A DNA stretch of 64,000 nt, from NCBI GenBank assembly GCA_035771175.1, contig CM069589.1, positions 28,972,201-29,036,200 of the forward strand, read 5' to 3'. Source of the stretch: Paratinospora sagittata (Eukaryota; Streptophyta; Magnoliopsida; Ranunculales; Menispermaceae). This document shows, in pieces, positions 1 through 9,656 of the stretch; position 1 is the first letter of the stretch, and each line of letters opens with the position of its first letter. The notes beneath the pieces are model-generated. The model was not told where the DNA came from. It saw only the letters and a program-made list of their open reading frames with translations, and made no database searches. The position numbers and the translations under genes are program-made.

Positions 1-398
1 GCAAGGAATAAAAGACTAAGAGAAGCTAGACAGTCCCTACTTTTTTATGTTTTCAAAAAGGGGAGAAGATAAGAAGAAGCAAGATAAGGAGAAGAAAAAA
101 GTCAGCAACTCAGGGGGAGTTTTGGAAGAATTAGTATATGTTTTTGTAGCCTGTATATGTGTTTTGTTCTTGATATTTTGTTTGAATGAATTTTTTTGTT
201 GAATTGTAGTAATGTGCGTTAATTATGCTGACATGTATATTTTGTACTCTATTTTCTCAAGCAATGAATGAATAAAGTTATGATTTCAATATGTTATATT
301 GTTAATTTTATCTCATAACTTGTCATAGCAAGCATTCATCTGAGAAAATAAGCCAAAAAGTTTAGTGAGTGTTTGAAATCATCAAAAAGGGGAAGATT
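1..398 (+). other. 3' internal end of a Ty1/Copia element, upstream of its LTR
   Basis: No open reading frame of note. The stretch is purine-rich (around 50-120), has a GGGGGAG motif near 116 and ends in a polypurine tract (AAAAAGGGGAAGATT, about 384-398) directly before an LTR. Copia elements typically have this layout between pol and the 3' LTR. The rest of the element lies outside the window to the left. Confidence 0.55.
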
Positions 399-879
399 AT
401 TATCTCAAGGAACCCCATGAAGTTTGTTTTGATGATTCCAAACGACTCCATCTTGTGAACTAATAAATTCGTTAAGTATTTTATTTAAGAATTGAAGATT
501 AAATGTCTCGAGCTGATTCATTCAATTGAGAAGAGGTCAAGCTTAGCTCAAATGAAGATATGATCAATCACGAATCAAGTAACGAAAGTGTTATGGTTAA
601 TTAGTTAGTCTAAGAATTGTATAATCTCTACTTATCACACTTCAGCTTAGTCTCAACTCAAAATGTTTTCGAATTTAACTTTATCTTTCAAAATACATTT
701 TGATTCATTGAATTTCAAAATGGTTCAATCATGTTTCAAATCACTCATTTCAATTTGAAAATGTTCTAGAAAGATTTTTTTCTTTGAATGATGATTTTGA
801 TCCAAAACACTTCAATCCAATCTGATTTCAAAGCAAAAGATTTTTAGAAAAATAGTTGGAATTTTGCCAAGTGTCGAGC

Positions 880-1165
880 AAGATGCTCATGAAGTTCAAG
901 ACGCTCAAGCAGTGGCCAGTTCACTTAAAATCAGGCCTACACTACAGGACGCTCAAGATTTCTGAAAAATCTTGGAGCATAGTCTAGTAGGACGCTCATG
1001 CTCAGTAGCGCCCTCTTGAAAATCCTCGATCCAATTCACCTCTCGAGATGACCATCCTTCAAGACGTTATTGTTGCAATAGGACGCTCATGTCAAATTGA
1101 ACCTTTTGGGTTTTAATATTTCCAGTACTCTAAACGTTCTTGAAGATGCTATTGTTTACTGCGTC
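880..1165 (+). repeat. Palindrome cassette in U3 of the Copia LTR
   Basis: Several GACGCT(C) and AGCGCCC motifs occur; the clearest pair is GGACGCT at 990-996 facing AGCGCCC at 1007-1013, able to form a hairpin with one A-C mismatch. The block lies upstream of the TATA-like box at 1337. It is a shorter version of the arrays at 55975-56660 and 60590-61130. Confidence 0.6.
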
Positions 1166-1704
1166 ATAACCTGACACTGTGCTTTCTGTTTTTCATGTAA
1201 ACTATTTTTGATCAGAGAATTTCAACGTTCATCTTCATGTCATTTTCATGAAAGAATCGAGCCATTCGATTCAAAATTCAAATTACTCTCATAACAGTTT
1301 CAAAAATTCAAAATCTGAATTTGGCGCAATCTTGCTTATAAATATCAAACTTGAAGATGAAGTTAGAGCCTTTTTGAAAAAATCTGTTTTGCACTCTTTG
1401 AGTGTAAGTCGATTATTTTAAACATTTATGAGCTGCAAATACTCTGATAGTTTTAGCAAAAAGATTTTTCACTTTGGATTTGCTGAGCATATTTTATATT
1501 TTTTTGAAAATCCAAAGAAAGAAAGAGGTTTTCATCTTTACTCATTTTTCAACCGCTTTTAACACCTATCTTTTGCTAAAATTGTGATTGAGTAAAGGTT
1601 CATAGATTTTCTGTTGTAAACCTCTGAAGCTTATTTCATATCTTGTACTCTGCTGCAACTGTATAAGTTGTATTGTTATCCTTAGAGAGAGGATAGGTTA
1701 TTGG

Positions 1705-1830
1705 TAGACTCACACCCGTTAAGTTGAGTAGGTTGGTGGTAGACTCACACCCGTGAAGCTGAGTAGGATAGGTAGACTCACAATTGTGTACGTTGAGTGT
1801 TGTGAAGGCTGTTCTCACACCTGTGAAGAG
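1705..1830 (+). repeat. Degenerate tandem repeat downstream of the LTR promoter
   Basis: Repeated units contain GTAGACTCACACCCGT followed by AAG(T/C)TGAGTAGG, three to four copies with 30-45 bp spacing. Equivalent blocks sit at the same place in the related LTRs (5592-5707 on the reverse strand; about 61780-61870), so the array is a family feature and not a local accident. Confidence 0.6.
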
Positions 1831-2101
1831 TGATCCTTAGTGGAGTTTGAAAATCCTAACTGGGGAGGTTAGGTGGTGGAGGTAGGCATATAGTTGAACC
1901 ACTATAAATCTTGTGTGTTTATTTACTTTAATTGTGTTATTTTTACTTCTTGTCATTGCATTTTATCAAACCTGTTAAATCTGTATTTGTCCAATTCACC
2001 CCCACCCCCTCTCTTGGACACATTTCTGGGCCAATAGATGTTAATGTTAATTTTATTGTAAAACATATTTTGGTTAAAAAGATAAAATTTCAATTACAAC
2101 C

Positions 2102-2398
2102 AATGGACAATTAACCAATTTTACAATCGCACCCAATGAACCATTAGACGAACCCGTTCTGAAACGAAATCACACCCAATGAACAATTAACTAATTTTAC
2201 AATCGCACATAATGGACCATTAGACGAAGTTGTTCTGAAACATAATCACACCCAATGGACAATGGACAATTAACCAATTTTACAATCACACCCAATGGAC
2301 CATTAGACGAACCCATTCTGAAACATAATCACACCCAATGGACAATTAACCAATTTTACAATCGCACCCAATGGACCATTAGACAAACCCATTATGAA
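2102..2398 (+). repeat. 76-bp minisatellite, about four units
   Basis: Units begin with AATGGACAATTAACC near 2102, 2178, 2254/2261 and 2338. Each carries ACAATCGCACCCAATGG and CCATTAGACGAACCC. The third unit has an extra 7-bp AATGGAC duplication. The unit itself contains two related half-units (AATGGACAATTA and AATGGACCATTA). A short ORF (2255-2524) runs through it but has no recognisable protein. Confidence 0.85.
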
Positions 2399-2596
2399 AT
2401 GTTGTACACAGCATTTTACTATTATGTAATAGATTCCTCAAATCATCACAACACAACGAAAGCATTAGGAATGTTAATATCTACCTTAGTTTGCTCAAGA
2501 AGCAATAAATACCGCAAAGCATAAATATCACAAGGTGATATTTCTCACTTTAGATTTGTTAATGCCTAGATACTCCATAGAGATTTCCCCAAAAAT
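2399..2596. other. Unassigned spacer
   Basis: AT-rich sequence between the minisatellite and a LINE scrap. I see no gene, repeat or terminal motif in it. Confidence 0.4.
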
Positions 2597-2773
2597 GTAA
2601 GAAATTGGCGGCTTGTGACTTCTTCTCAGGGTCATGTAGGTCTCATTTTCATGGTGAAGTTGAAGGAATTAAAGTCTAATTTTAAGGCGTGGGACAAGGA
2701 TGTTTGTGGCAGCATCAAGGAGAAAAAGGTTTCATTAGAGAATCTGATTAACGAGCTTGACAGTTGGAACTGA
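2597..2773 (+). pseudogene. Fragment of a LINE (non-LTR retrotransposon) ORF2
   Basis: One frame reads about 58 codons, from an NWRLV motif through KLKELKSNFKAWDKDVCGSI to a stop at 2771-2773. The pattern KL..LK..(L/F)K.W(N/D)K.V(F/C)G is typical of the linker between the endonuclease and reverse transcriptase domains of plant L1-type LINE ORF2 proteins. Only this scrap remains: no endonuclease, reverse transcriptase or poly(A) tail is visible nearby. The call rests on the short motif and should be tested by protein search. Confidence 0.55.
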
Positions 2774-3064
2774 GTCGCAGTCACTCATGCGAGTCTGATT
2801 CCTAAAGGTTTTCCCCATCAAAATGATTTCATGTTTTAACATGTTCTGGCAAGTCTAAAAGATGCACCATTTTTTTCCAAACATTTTCATGAATTTAAAT
2901 CAAATGCAAATACTATAACATGCTTATTATTTCATAAATCATTTCATATAATACAATGTCATATAAGAAAACCAAAGTAAAGAAATACTCACAGTACAGG
3001 ACTTTCCAAAACTATGTCCTATTACCACAACTACAATTCCAGTTCCAAGTCCACCAATTCAAAT
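2774..3064 (-). mobile_element. Left part of an old reverse-strand LTR (family Y)
   Basis: AT-rich sequence with an AAATACTCACAGTA motif resembling other LTRs in the window. It is the left flank of the solo LTR inserted at 3065; removing that insertion joins it to 24993-26036, which ends in GGTGTTACA, the reverse of a TGTAACACC LTR start. The left border is not clear. Confidence 0.35.
3060..3064. repeat. Target-site duplication CAAAT (left copy)
   Basis: CAAAT immediately precedes TGTAATACCCC at 3065. The same five bases occur at 24993-24997, right after the terminal GCGACA at 24992. Confidence 0.85.
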
Positions 3065-4303
3065 TGTAATACCCCTAAATTACACACAAAAAAAATTGAA
3101 ATTCGGGCTAGCCCGAACGTTCGAGCATTCCTTTTTCTATAAAAAGAAACCCCCCCTTTTTCATTCACTCTCTCTTCTCTCTTGCTCCTTGTTGGTTCAT
3201 CACTCTCTTTGTGATTTTTTCCTCTTTTTGAGACTTTCCTCACGGTGCAAGGCAGTTCTGCTCGGGAAGAAGCGCCAGTTCTAGAAATAGGTTTTATCTG
3301 AAGGTGGGGAACGAAACATAGGTTTGCAATTCTTATGACTTTTATTAAAGTTTTCATTCATTTATCATTATGCCTATTATCCATTTACACTGCACTATTG
3401 CGTATAATGTTCATACCTATCATACTTATGCCTGTATATTTGGAGTTCATGTATTACACTGCTATTACGCCGAATTAGTGGTCAATTTGACTCAACCAGG
3501 CTTAGTCTTGTCCTCAGTAACTCTAAATAGTAAACGAGAGGCAACTTGCTGCTCTAGAAGATTGGTATTTAAGCGGACCTCGTGTCTCACCTCTCGACTA
3601 GAGACTAGTCTGGTTGGTCTTATTTAAAAGTTATCTGCTTATACAAGTGATATTGGGCAACCTAACAACACACATGGTGATGCCGACCCTGATAAGGATC
3701 ACCAGACGTTGTCAAATCTTGTCTAATATTAGTAAAGACCAGACCTGCTCATGCATAGTCATGATACATAACCACCTAGGGACGTAAGTGATTTGTGATC
3801 CACAAAATAGTTATTGGAGCAATGCTCACTATTTTGATTTATGGAATAGTTATTGGAGCAATGCTCACTATTCATGATGTTTCCTCTGGAGAGGGACGTA
3901 CAACGGGAACCCGGGTTTACCTAGGGATGGACATCTGTACGTGAATCCAGGGATATGTATGATCACAAAACCATTACGAAACGGTGTCATGCATTCATAC
4001 GTGTTGTACTGTTTATGATGCTATGTTGTGCATATGTGATGTTTGATTATGAAGTTTTATTTATTAATTGTCGTATTCATGAACTATTTTACCCACTGGG
4101 CAATAGCTCACACCATTGTTAACCATTTTTACAGGAGCCTGGGTGGACTAGGTGGAGCTTTTTGGGCCCACATTTTGTACCCCTTGTTTATTTATAGGGA
4201 GATTTTGGGAGGATGTTCCCTCAATTATATTTTGTACAAAAATACATTTTGAAATTAATGAAATCAGATTTGTACTCAATTGTATACATGCGCACTTGGT
4301 AAC
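3065..4303 (+). mobile_element. Solo Tekay-type LTR, left part
   Basis: It starts TGTAATACCCC and matches the LTRs at 4304 and 23549 along its whole length, including the promoter block: palindromes CGGGCTAGCCCG (3104-3115) and CGAACGTTCG (3114-3123), TATAAAA at 3138-3144, then CTGAAGGTGGGGAACGAAAC. It stops at 4303 in GTAAC where the younger element begins. Its missing end is at 24918-24992, so this LTR was present first and was split later. No internal region belongs to it, hence solo LTR. Confidence 0.85.
4299..4303. repeat. Target-site duplication GTAAC (left copy)
   Basis: GTAAC precedes TGTAATACCCTAGG at 4304 and is repeated at 24913-24917 after the terminal GTGTGACA of the right LTR. 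It fixes the borders of the 4304-24912 element. Confidence 0.85.
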
Positions 4304-5119
4304 TGTAATACCCTAGGATTGCACACAAAAAAAAAATTGTTAAACTTCGGGCACTTTTTTTTCTATAAAAAAAGGGTTCCTCCCCTCCCCCCTCCCAATT
4401 TTCACACCAAACCTACTCTCCTTCTCTTGTTGGAAAACTTCTCTCTCTCACTCTCTTTTGAGACTCTCTTCGCGATGCAACACGGTTCTGCTCCAGGGAA
4501 GGCGCCAGTTCAAGAAGGAGTTATCATCTGAAGGTGGGGAACGAAACATAGATTTGAGTGTCTTATAACTTTTATTAAAGTTCACATTCATTTATCGTTA
4601 TATCTACTATTCATTTACACTGTATTATTGCGTATAATGTTCATACATGTCATACTTATGCCTGTATATTTTGAGTTCATGTATTACACTGTTACTATGT
4701 CGGATTAGTGATCAATCTGACTCATCCAGACATTGTCTTGTCCTTAGTAACTTTAAATAGTGAACGAGAGGCAGCGTGCTGCTCTAGACGATTGGTACTT
4801 AAGTAGACCTCGTGTCTCACCTCTCAAACTAGAGACTGATCTGGTTGGTCTTATTTGAAAGCTATCAACTTGTACAAGTGATACTGAACATCCTAACTTT
4901 ACACATGGTGATACTGACCTGATAAAAATCACCAGACATTGCCAAATCCTGTCTAATGTTAGTAAAAATTGAACCTGCTCATGCATTGACATCATACATA
5001 AACATCATCTAGGCACGTAAGTGGTTTATGATCCACAAAATAGTTAGAAGCAATGCTCACTATTATTGATATTTCTCTAGAGAGGGACATACAATGAGAA
5101 CTCGAGTTTACCTGGGGAA
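4304..5119 (+). mobile_element. 5' LTR of the Tekay-like element, left part
   Basis: It aligns with 23549-24370 of the 3' LTR: TGTAATACCCTAGG start, TATAAAA at 4364-4370, the CTGAAGGTGGGGAACG segment near 4528. The match ends at ACCTGGGGA near 5119. The GAACGTTCGGGC palindrome present upstream of the TATA box in the 3' LTR is deleted here. The remainder of this LTR is at 14903-15416. Confidence 0.8.
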
Positions 5120-5335
5120 ATTAATCAATGGCTTGAATAACAAGCCATTATTTTTTACACATTTCACGACATGTCTAATATGTTGTGATCCACTATTTTC
5201 AACAGCATGTTAAAAATACAAGCCATGAAACTAATTTTGATATGTTTTTCAATAGCCTGTATTTTAAACACGTCGTCTTAAATATGCTTTTATGGCTTGA
5301 ACAATTATATGCCGATAAAACTAAGTGGTTGAAAG
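5120..5335. other. Unassigned junction sequence with a perfect hairpin
   Basis: This sequence is not present in the sister LTRs. AATGGCTTG (5127-5135) and CAAGCCATT (5141-5149) form a perfect 9-bp stem with a 5-base loop; related AAGCCATG and ATGGCTTGAAC words recur at about 5221 and 5291. It separates the broken Tekay LTR from the reverse Copia LTR. A remnant of a small hairpin element is possible; I cannot identify it. Confidence 0.4.
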
Positions 5336-5591
5336 TGTTGGCTCAAATATGTCCAAAAAGGGGGTGAATTGGACTCTTAGTAGATTTTGACCTTTCTTAA
5401 AAATGTGCAGAATAATGAAAGCAGATTAAACAAAGTATAGCAATCAAATACAACAAATGTAAATGAGACAATGCAAGCAAGATTTATAGTGGTTCAGTCG
5501 CGCCTACATCTACTACCTAACCTCCTTAGTTAGGATTTGTTCAAACTTCACTATGGACCTTCTTACGGGTGAAGATCAAACCGGTACACTT

Positions 5592-5707
5592 TCTCAACTT
5601 GCAGGTGTGGAACTACCATTTCTCAACTTATGGGTGTGAAAAGACCGATTCTCAGCTTTCGAGTGTGAGAAGACTGTTTCTCAACTTCCCGGTGTGAGAT
5701 GACCGTT
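5592..5707 (-). repeat. 29-bp tandem repeat, four units
   Basis: On the plus strand each unit begins TCTCA(A/G)CTT and carries GGTGTG(A/G); starts at 5592, 5621, 5650 and 5679. Units differ at a few positions but keep exactly 29 bp. It lies downstream of the LTR promoter region in element orientation. Related LTRs have the same motif in different copy number. Confidence 0.85.
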
Positions 5708-6439
5708 ACAACTTCGAGCAACACTTGCTCTTGCCCAGTGACTTTGGTCACTGCAAATTTAATACAAGATGAGGTATGATTCCCTTTACTTAGAATCAAA
5801 GTGATACTTACAAAACTTTTGATTGAACCTTCTATGATCACAGATTCAATAAAATATGTATGATGAAGTTTATGATGAAAACAGGTTCAAAGAGCTTTTG
5901 TCTTCTCCAATGGATTGTCAAAATAATGAAGAAGAAGTTCAATCAATCCAGAAGATTTGAAGTTTTTCTTTTAAAAGATAGTAAGATCAAACACAAGTGA
6001 AAGACGACTAACTTTCAAAAAGTATTTTGGCACAAGTGAAAATTGTTAATACGTTTTGAATGAATATCAATTTTCGTATATCATTAGTTGTTTTTCTGTT
6101 CTAAGGCAGCACGAATATAGAGGAATAACAAAAGCGCAATGGACTTGATAATTTTGGCGCTCTAGGTTATTTCAAATACAACGTATACTTTCTTTCCCGA
6201 AATGGATTGACTCGGCTCAATGCACATTACGGCGATAACACCTGAATCATTTGATCCTTTCACAAAAAGAGAATGTTCTAACATGCTTTTAGCACGTTCA
6301 AAAAGTTCTAAAAAAGTTGTACGATTCTGAAAAGTTCTGAAAAGTATTCGTACGGTTCTAAAGAAAGTAACAAAAATGGTGCTCTTGTCAGAACAGTAAC
6401 ATTTGTTGAATTAACATCCTTGCACATAATATCAACTTT

Positions 6440-7000
6440 TGTCATTTTGTTCCTTGAGGACGCTCATGGAGCATAAGCGTCTTGCTGAACATTGAAGTGA
6501 GGGTGCTACTAAGTCGTAAGCATCGTGACTTACTTTGACGATTTAAATGACTCAAAACGTGAGGGCGCTACTTCACAGTTAGCGTCCTGCTTTGTTTTTA
6601 AAACATTGAACACACGAGGGCGCTACTCAAGAGTTAGCGTCCTGAAATTTCAAAACAGTTTTAAAATAATGTTGAGTACGTTCAGGGACGGTAAGGGTTA
6701 TTAAATTGATTTTAAAGATGAGGGTGCTCCTACACAAGTAGCGTCCTGATAGTTTATTCAACTTATAACTATTAGCGTCCTTAAATATATAAATCACTTG
6801 AAAACAAAAGAACTTCTAGCGAGCTAAAACTAAGTCAACGTCCTGACAATCTCAAAGGTTGATAAAAGAAAGGTCGCTACTTACAAGTAAGCCTCCTTAT
6901 TAATCAGTTCAATTCAACCTTGAGCGGCCTAATATTTATCAGCTTCCTGACTTATGAAGTCCAGGAGGGCGCTGCTAAGACATTAGTGTCCTAAAAGACT
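6440..7000 (-). repeat. GGACGCT / AGCGCCC hairpin array (reverse strand)
   Basis: On the plus strand the motifs read GAGGGCGCTACT and AGCGTCCTG, for instance around 6601-6645 and 6720-6750, repeated roughly every 70-100 bp. In element orientation these are GGACGCT followed by AGTAGCGCCCTC. The array lies in the U3 part of the LTR. Confidence 0.75.
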
Positions 7001-7365
7001 TTATAAAAATGGTTTTTGATTTCTTGATTAAAGCTCGATAAAACATAATGTAACCGGATTAAATGGAATATGCAAATGATAGATTAGAACATGCAGGCAT
7101 ACATATCGCTGAATCATATGACATAGAAAGTCCTACAACCTATCATAATCTAATCATACAACCAAACATCTTCAAATAATCATGGTCTTCAAGAATATCT
7201 TTAATACGTTTGCCATGCATCATTGATTTTTTGAAACCTTCAAGTAAGATTAGATATGCTATATGAGCAGTAATATCATAAACAGAATATGGTTTGTAAT
7301 CATCAAAATATCTTTCATATTAGGGACATATTCCCATAAGGGACATGAAGATAATTTGTTCAACA

Positions 7366-7380
7366 ATCTCCCCCTTTTTT
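7366..7380 (-). other. Polypurine tract of the reverse Copia element
   Basis: On the reverse strand AAAAAAGGGGGAGAT stands directly before the LTR start TGTTGAAC. It is the usual plus-strand primer position. Two further AAGGGGGAGT copies lie upstream (7520-7555), an arrangement seen in other Copia 3' regions. Confidence 0.75.
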
Positions 7381-7599
7381 ATGATTTCAAACACATTAAT
7401 ATATGCTTTGAAGCAGACTAATATAATGATGTGTGTATGCATGATATGCAGTACTAATGTTCCTTGTATCATATGATATGAGTGTAATTCAAAGGAATGT
7501 ACATAAAACGTCACTAAGACTCCCCCTTAGTGTTAAACTCCCCCTTAATGTATGATGTTTCAATGATATTATTTCTGCCCTTTTTGAAATATCAAAAAA
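7381..7599 (-). other. 3' noncoding region of the reverse Copia element
   Basis: Between the end of the RNase H frame and the polypurine tract. It holds duplicated GGGGGAGT words and otherwise AT-rich sequence without a gene. Confidence 0.5.
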
Positions 7600-8163
7600 A
7601 GTAAAGTATCATGAAATATGTCTCCCCCCATATAGAGGTAAGCATCACAAATCAGTCTCAGAGAACATGCCAAGTTTTCTTTGAATCTAAACAAACTGGT
7701 CTTTTGGTAAGGCTTTAGTAAATATGTCAGCCAATTGTTCTTTGGTTCCAATGTGAGATAATATGACTTCTCCATTTTGCACATGATCCCATAAAAGGTG
7801 ATGTCTTATTTGAATATGCTTAGTTTGGGAGTGTAATACAGGATTATTAGAAATATTAATAGCACTAGTATTATCACACAAAATCACAGCATATTGAATA
7901 AATATTTGATAATCATGAAGTTGTTGATTCATGTAATGAACCTGAGAACAACAACTTCCAGCTACAACATATTCTGCTTCAGCTGTGGATAGTGCCACGG
8001 AGTGTTGTTTCTTGCAAAACCAAGAAATCAAAGAATTTTCAAGAAAGTGACAAAATTCGAAAGTACTTTTCCTATCAGTGAGACTACCGACATAATCGGA
8101 GTCTACATAACTTCTGAGATCAAATGTAGTACTTTTGAAATACCAAATTCCTAAGAGTGTTGT
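7600..8163 (-). pseudogene. Copia RNase H, C-terminal part of pol (truncated)
   Basis: The reverse-strand frame begins inside RNase H: LGIWYFKS, then the catalytic-region motif SYVDSDYVGSLTDRKST, ALSTAEAEYVVAG, DNTSAINISNNPVLHSQTKH and finally DIFTKALPKDQF. These are the hallmark RNase H blocks of Ty1/Copia polyproteins, where RNase H is the last domain. The N-terminal side is cut at 8163 by an Athila LTR; the last residues after ALPKDQF continue only with a frameshift (to about 7600). Protease, integrase and reverse transcriptase are absent from the window. Confidence 0.85.
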
Positions 8164-9656
8164 TGTTGCGTGCAGACCACAAGTAAACGATTGCCAAGTT
8201 ATAATATATTCCAATGAGAAATCGGGTATCGTCCTCAGGGATATTTACTACACCAGCTACCACGTTCTAACCCTAATTTTATCTAGACAACCAAAATTGA
8301 ATAATTGAATGATTGAGATAGAAATTAAACTAATTAATTAATAACTAACAACGCAATGCAAATCAAATGGTAAATAAATTGGATATTAAACTAGGGGTTC
8401 GATGTCACCTCACTCTCAACTATGTCTTGATATATGTATTATTATTAAATCAATTCTCTAGCTTATAAGTCAGAATTCCTAACGTTTCTAATTCTCTCTT
8501 TTGAAGTGGAACTAGAGCATATTATCGTTGTATTGATTTAACTCTTTTGATGAAAACCAAACGCAACGGTAATTCATTAAGATCTATAATTTCCACCTAG
8601 TGACTTTAGAGGTTCTCAATCTCCTTTTGGGTCTCACGATAGCCTAGGTTATAATCTCCAGATTCCAACTCAAGGTACCCTCTTTTGAAGCATCTACCTC
8701 GAATCTAGGATCAGTCAATCCTTGATCAGGGGATTGAAAGCTTTATACACAGAAAAGTATAAATAAACTAAAAGAATTCATTAATAATAATTAAATAATA
8801 AAAGCTAAGACATAGTCTCGAGTTTTGATCAATTTACACCTCCAAAAAGAGGTTTAGTTTATAACTAAAGAAATAAAAACGGTAAACAATAGTGTCAACA
8901 TAAATCAGAATAATAGAAAATAAACTAGAATAAGTTTAGAACATGTGAGTAATCTTCAATGCGAATATTTTTCTCTACTTTTCTTCCAGCCGTCAAACCA
9001 TCATTCTCCTCTCTATATTCCCATCTCCCCTCTCAAAAAACCCTTTCTTTTGATATATAATAATTCCCACTTGTCGTCCAAAATCATAATTACAAAGTCT
9101 CTAATTTACCAAGTTGCTAAAACCGCAGCTAGAAAACACGTACCACCGGACGCTCCGGTAATGTTGTTCCAGCAACGTGGGCAGCACAGCCCAGTGTTGG
9201 CCGCGGCACCCAGAGCCTTGTTTTTTCAATATAAGTAGCGTCGTTTGAGCGCTGCGGCACCCAGAACCTCAACTGTTGCACCTGATTCATGGACTTAGCC
9301 AATTTTTGCCTCTTTTCTGCTTTCCTTCTTGTAGACTTGGTCAATTTTCTTTACTTCTTGACTTGGGTTCTTCATGAATCATCCTCTAACCTTCTCACAT
9401 GTTGCCTCCATCATTCATTTTCACTTCCAACACATCTAAACACCTACAAAATAAATTAAAACAAGTAATTAACACACTAAAAACATAAATTGATCCAACA
9501 TATAAATTAACAAACTGAAATAATGCATAAAAACCTATTTCATTACTAAACTAACAAATGCATCAAAACTAACCTAAACACACTAAACTAATGCATAAAT
9601 CATCCTAAAAACTCCTATAAAATACTCCTAAAATATGTCTAAATATGCATCTATCA
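8164..9656 (-). mobile_element. Athila-type LTR, 3' LTR of a reverse-strand element
   Basis: In plus-strand reading it begins TGTTGCGTGCAG and ends CTATCA, followed by the polypurine tract. It matches the solo LTR at 48816-50286 at both ends. It contains GC-rich motifs (CCGCGGCACCCAG, about 9180-9270) just upstream, in element orientation, of a TTATATATCA box (9051-9062). It is inserted into the Copia RNase H region. Confidence 0.75.

Larger units (their letters stand above)
399..2034 (+). mobile_element. Copia (SIRE-like) LTR, probably a 3' LTR
   Basis: It follows a polypurine tract and ends with a tail (TGTCCAATTCACCCCC, then TTGGACA) that recurs in LTRs at 5336-7365 (reverse strand) and 60159-62089. 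Inside are GGACGCT / AGCGCCC hairpin motifs (about 880-1165), a TATA-like TATAAAT at 1337-1343 and degenerate repeats of ACTCACACCCGT (about 1705-1830). The terminal TG...CA is not intact (start reads TTATC, end reads CCAA), so both borders are uncertain by a few bases. The SIRE-like assignment rests on LTR length and general layout only. Confidence 0.65.
5336..7365 (-). mobile_element. Copia (SIRE-like) LTR, reverse strand
   Basis: On the reverse strand it starts TGTTGAACAAATTATC after a polypurine tract and ends in GTCCAATTCACCCCC...TTGGACATATTTGAGCCAACA. The terminal TG...CA is intact and length is about 2.03 kb. It is the same family as the solo LTR at 60159-62089. Inside are four 29-bp tandem units (5592-5707) and a hairpin array (about 6440-7000). 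With the RNase H region at 7600-8163 it forms the 3' end of a reverse-strand Copia element. Confidence 0.8.

Noticed and set aside
3031..3357. 108-codon reverse ORF and the overlapping 62-codon plus ORF
   Set aside because: Both lie wholly inside the solo LTR leader; matching LTRs do not keep the frames.
5592..5707. 29-bp repeats reminiscent of CRISPR repeat length
   Set aside because: Units are contiguous with no spacers, lie in a plant LTR, and vary in sequence.
7320..7514. Short reverse ORF near the Copia polypurine tract
   Set aside because: It runs across noncoding 3' sequence and the polypurine tract into the LTR.
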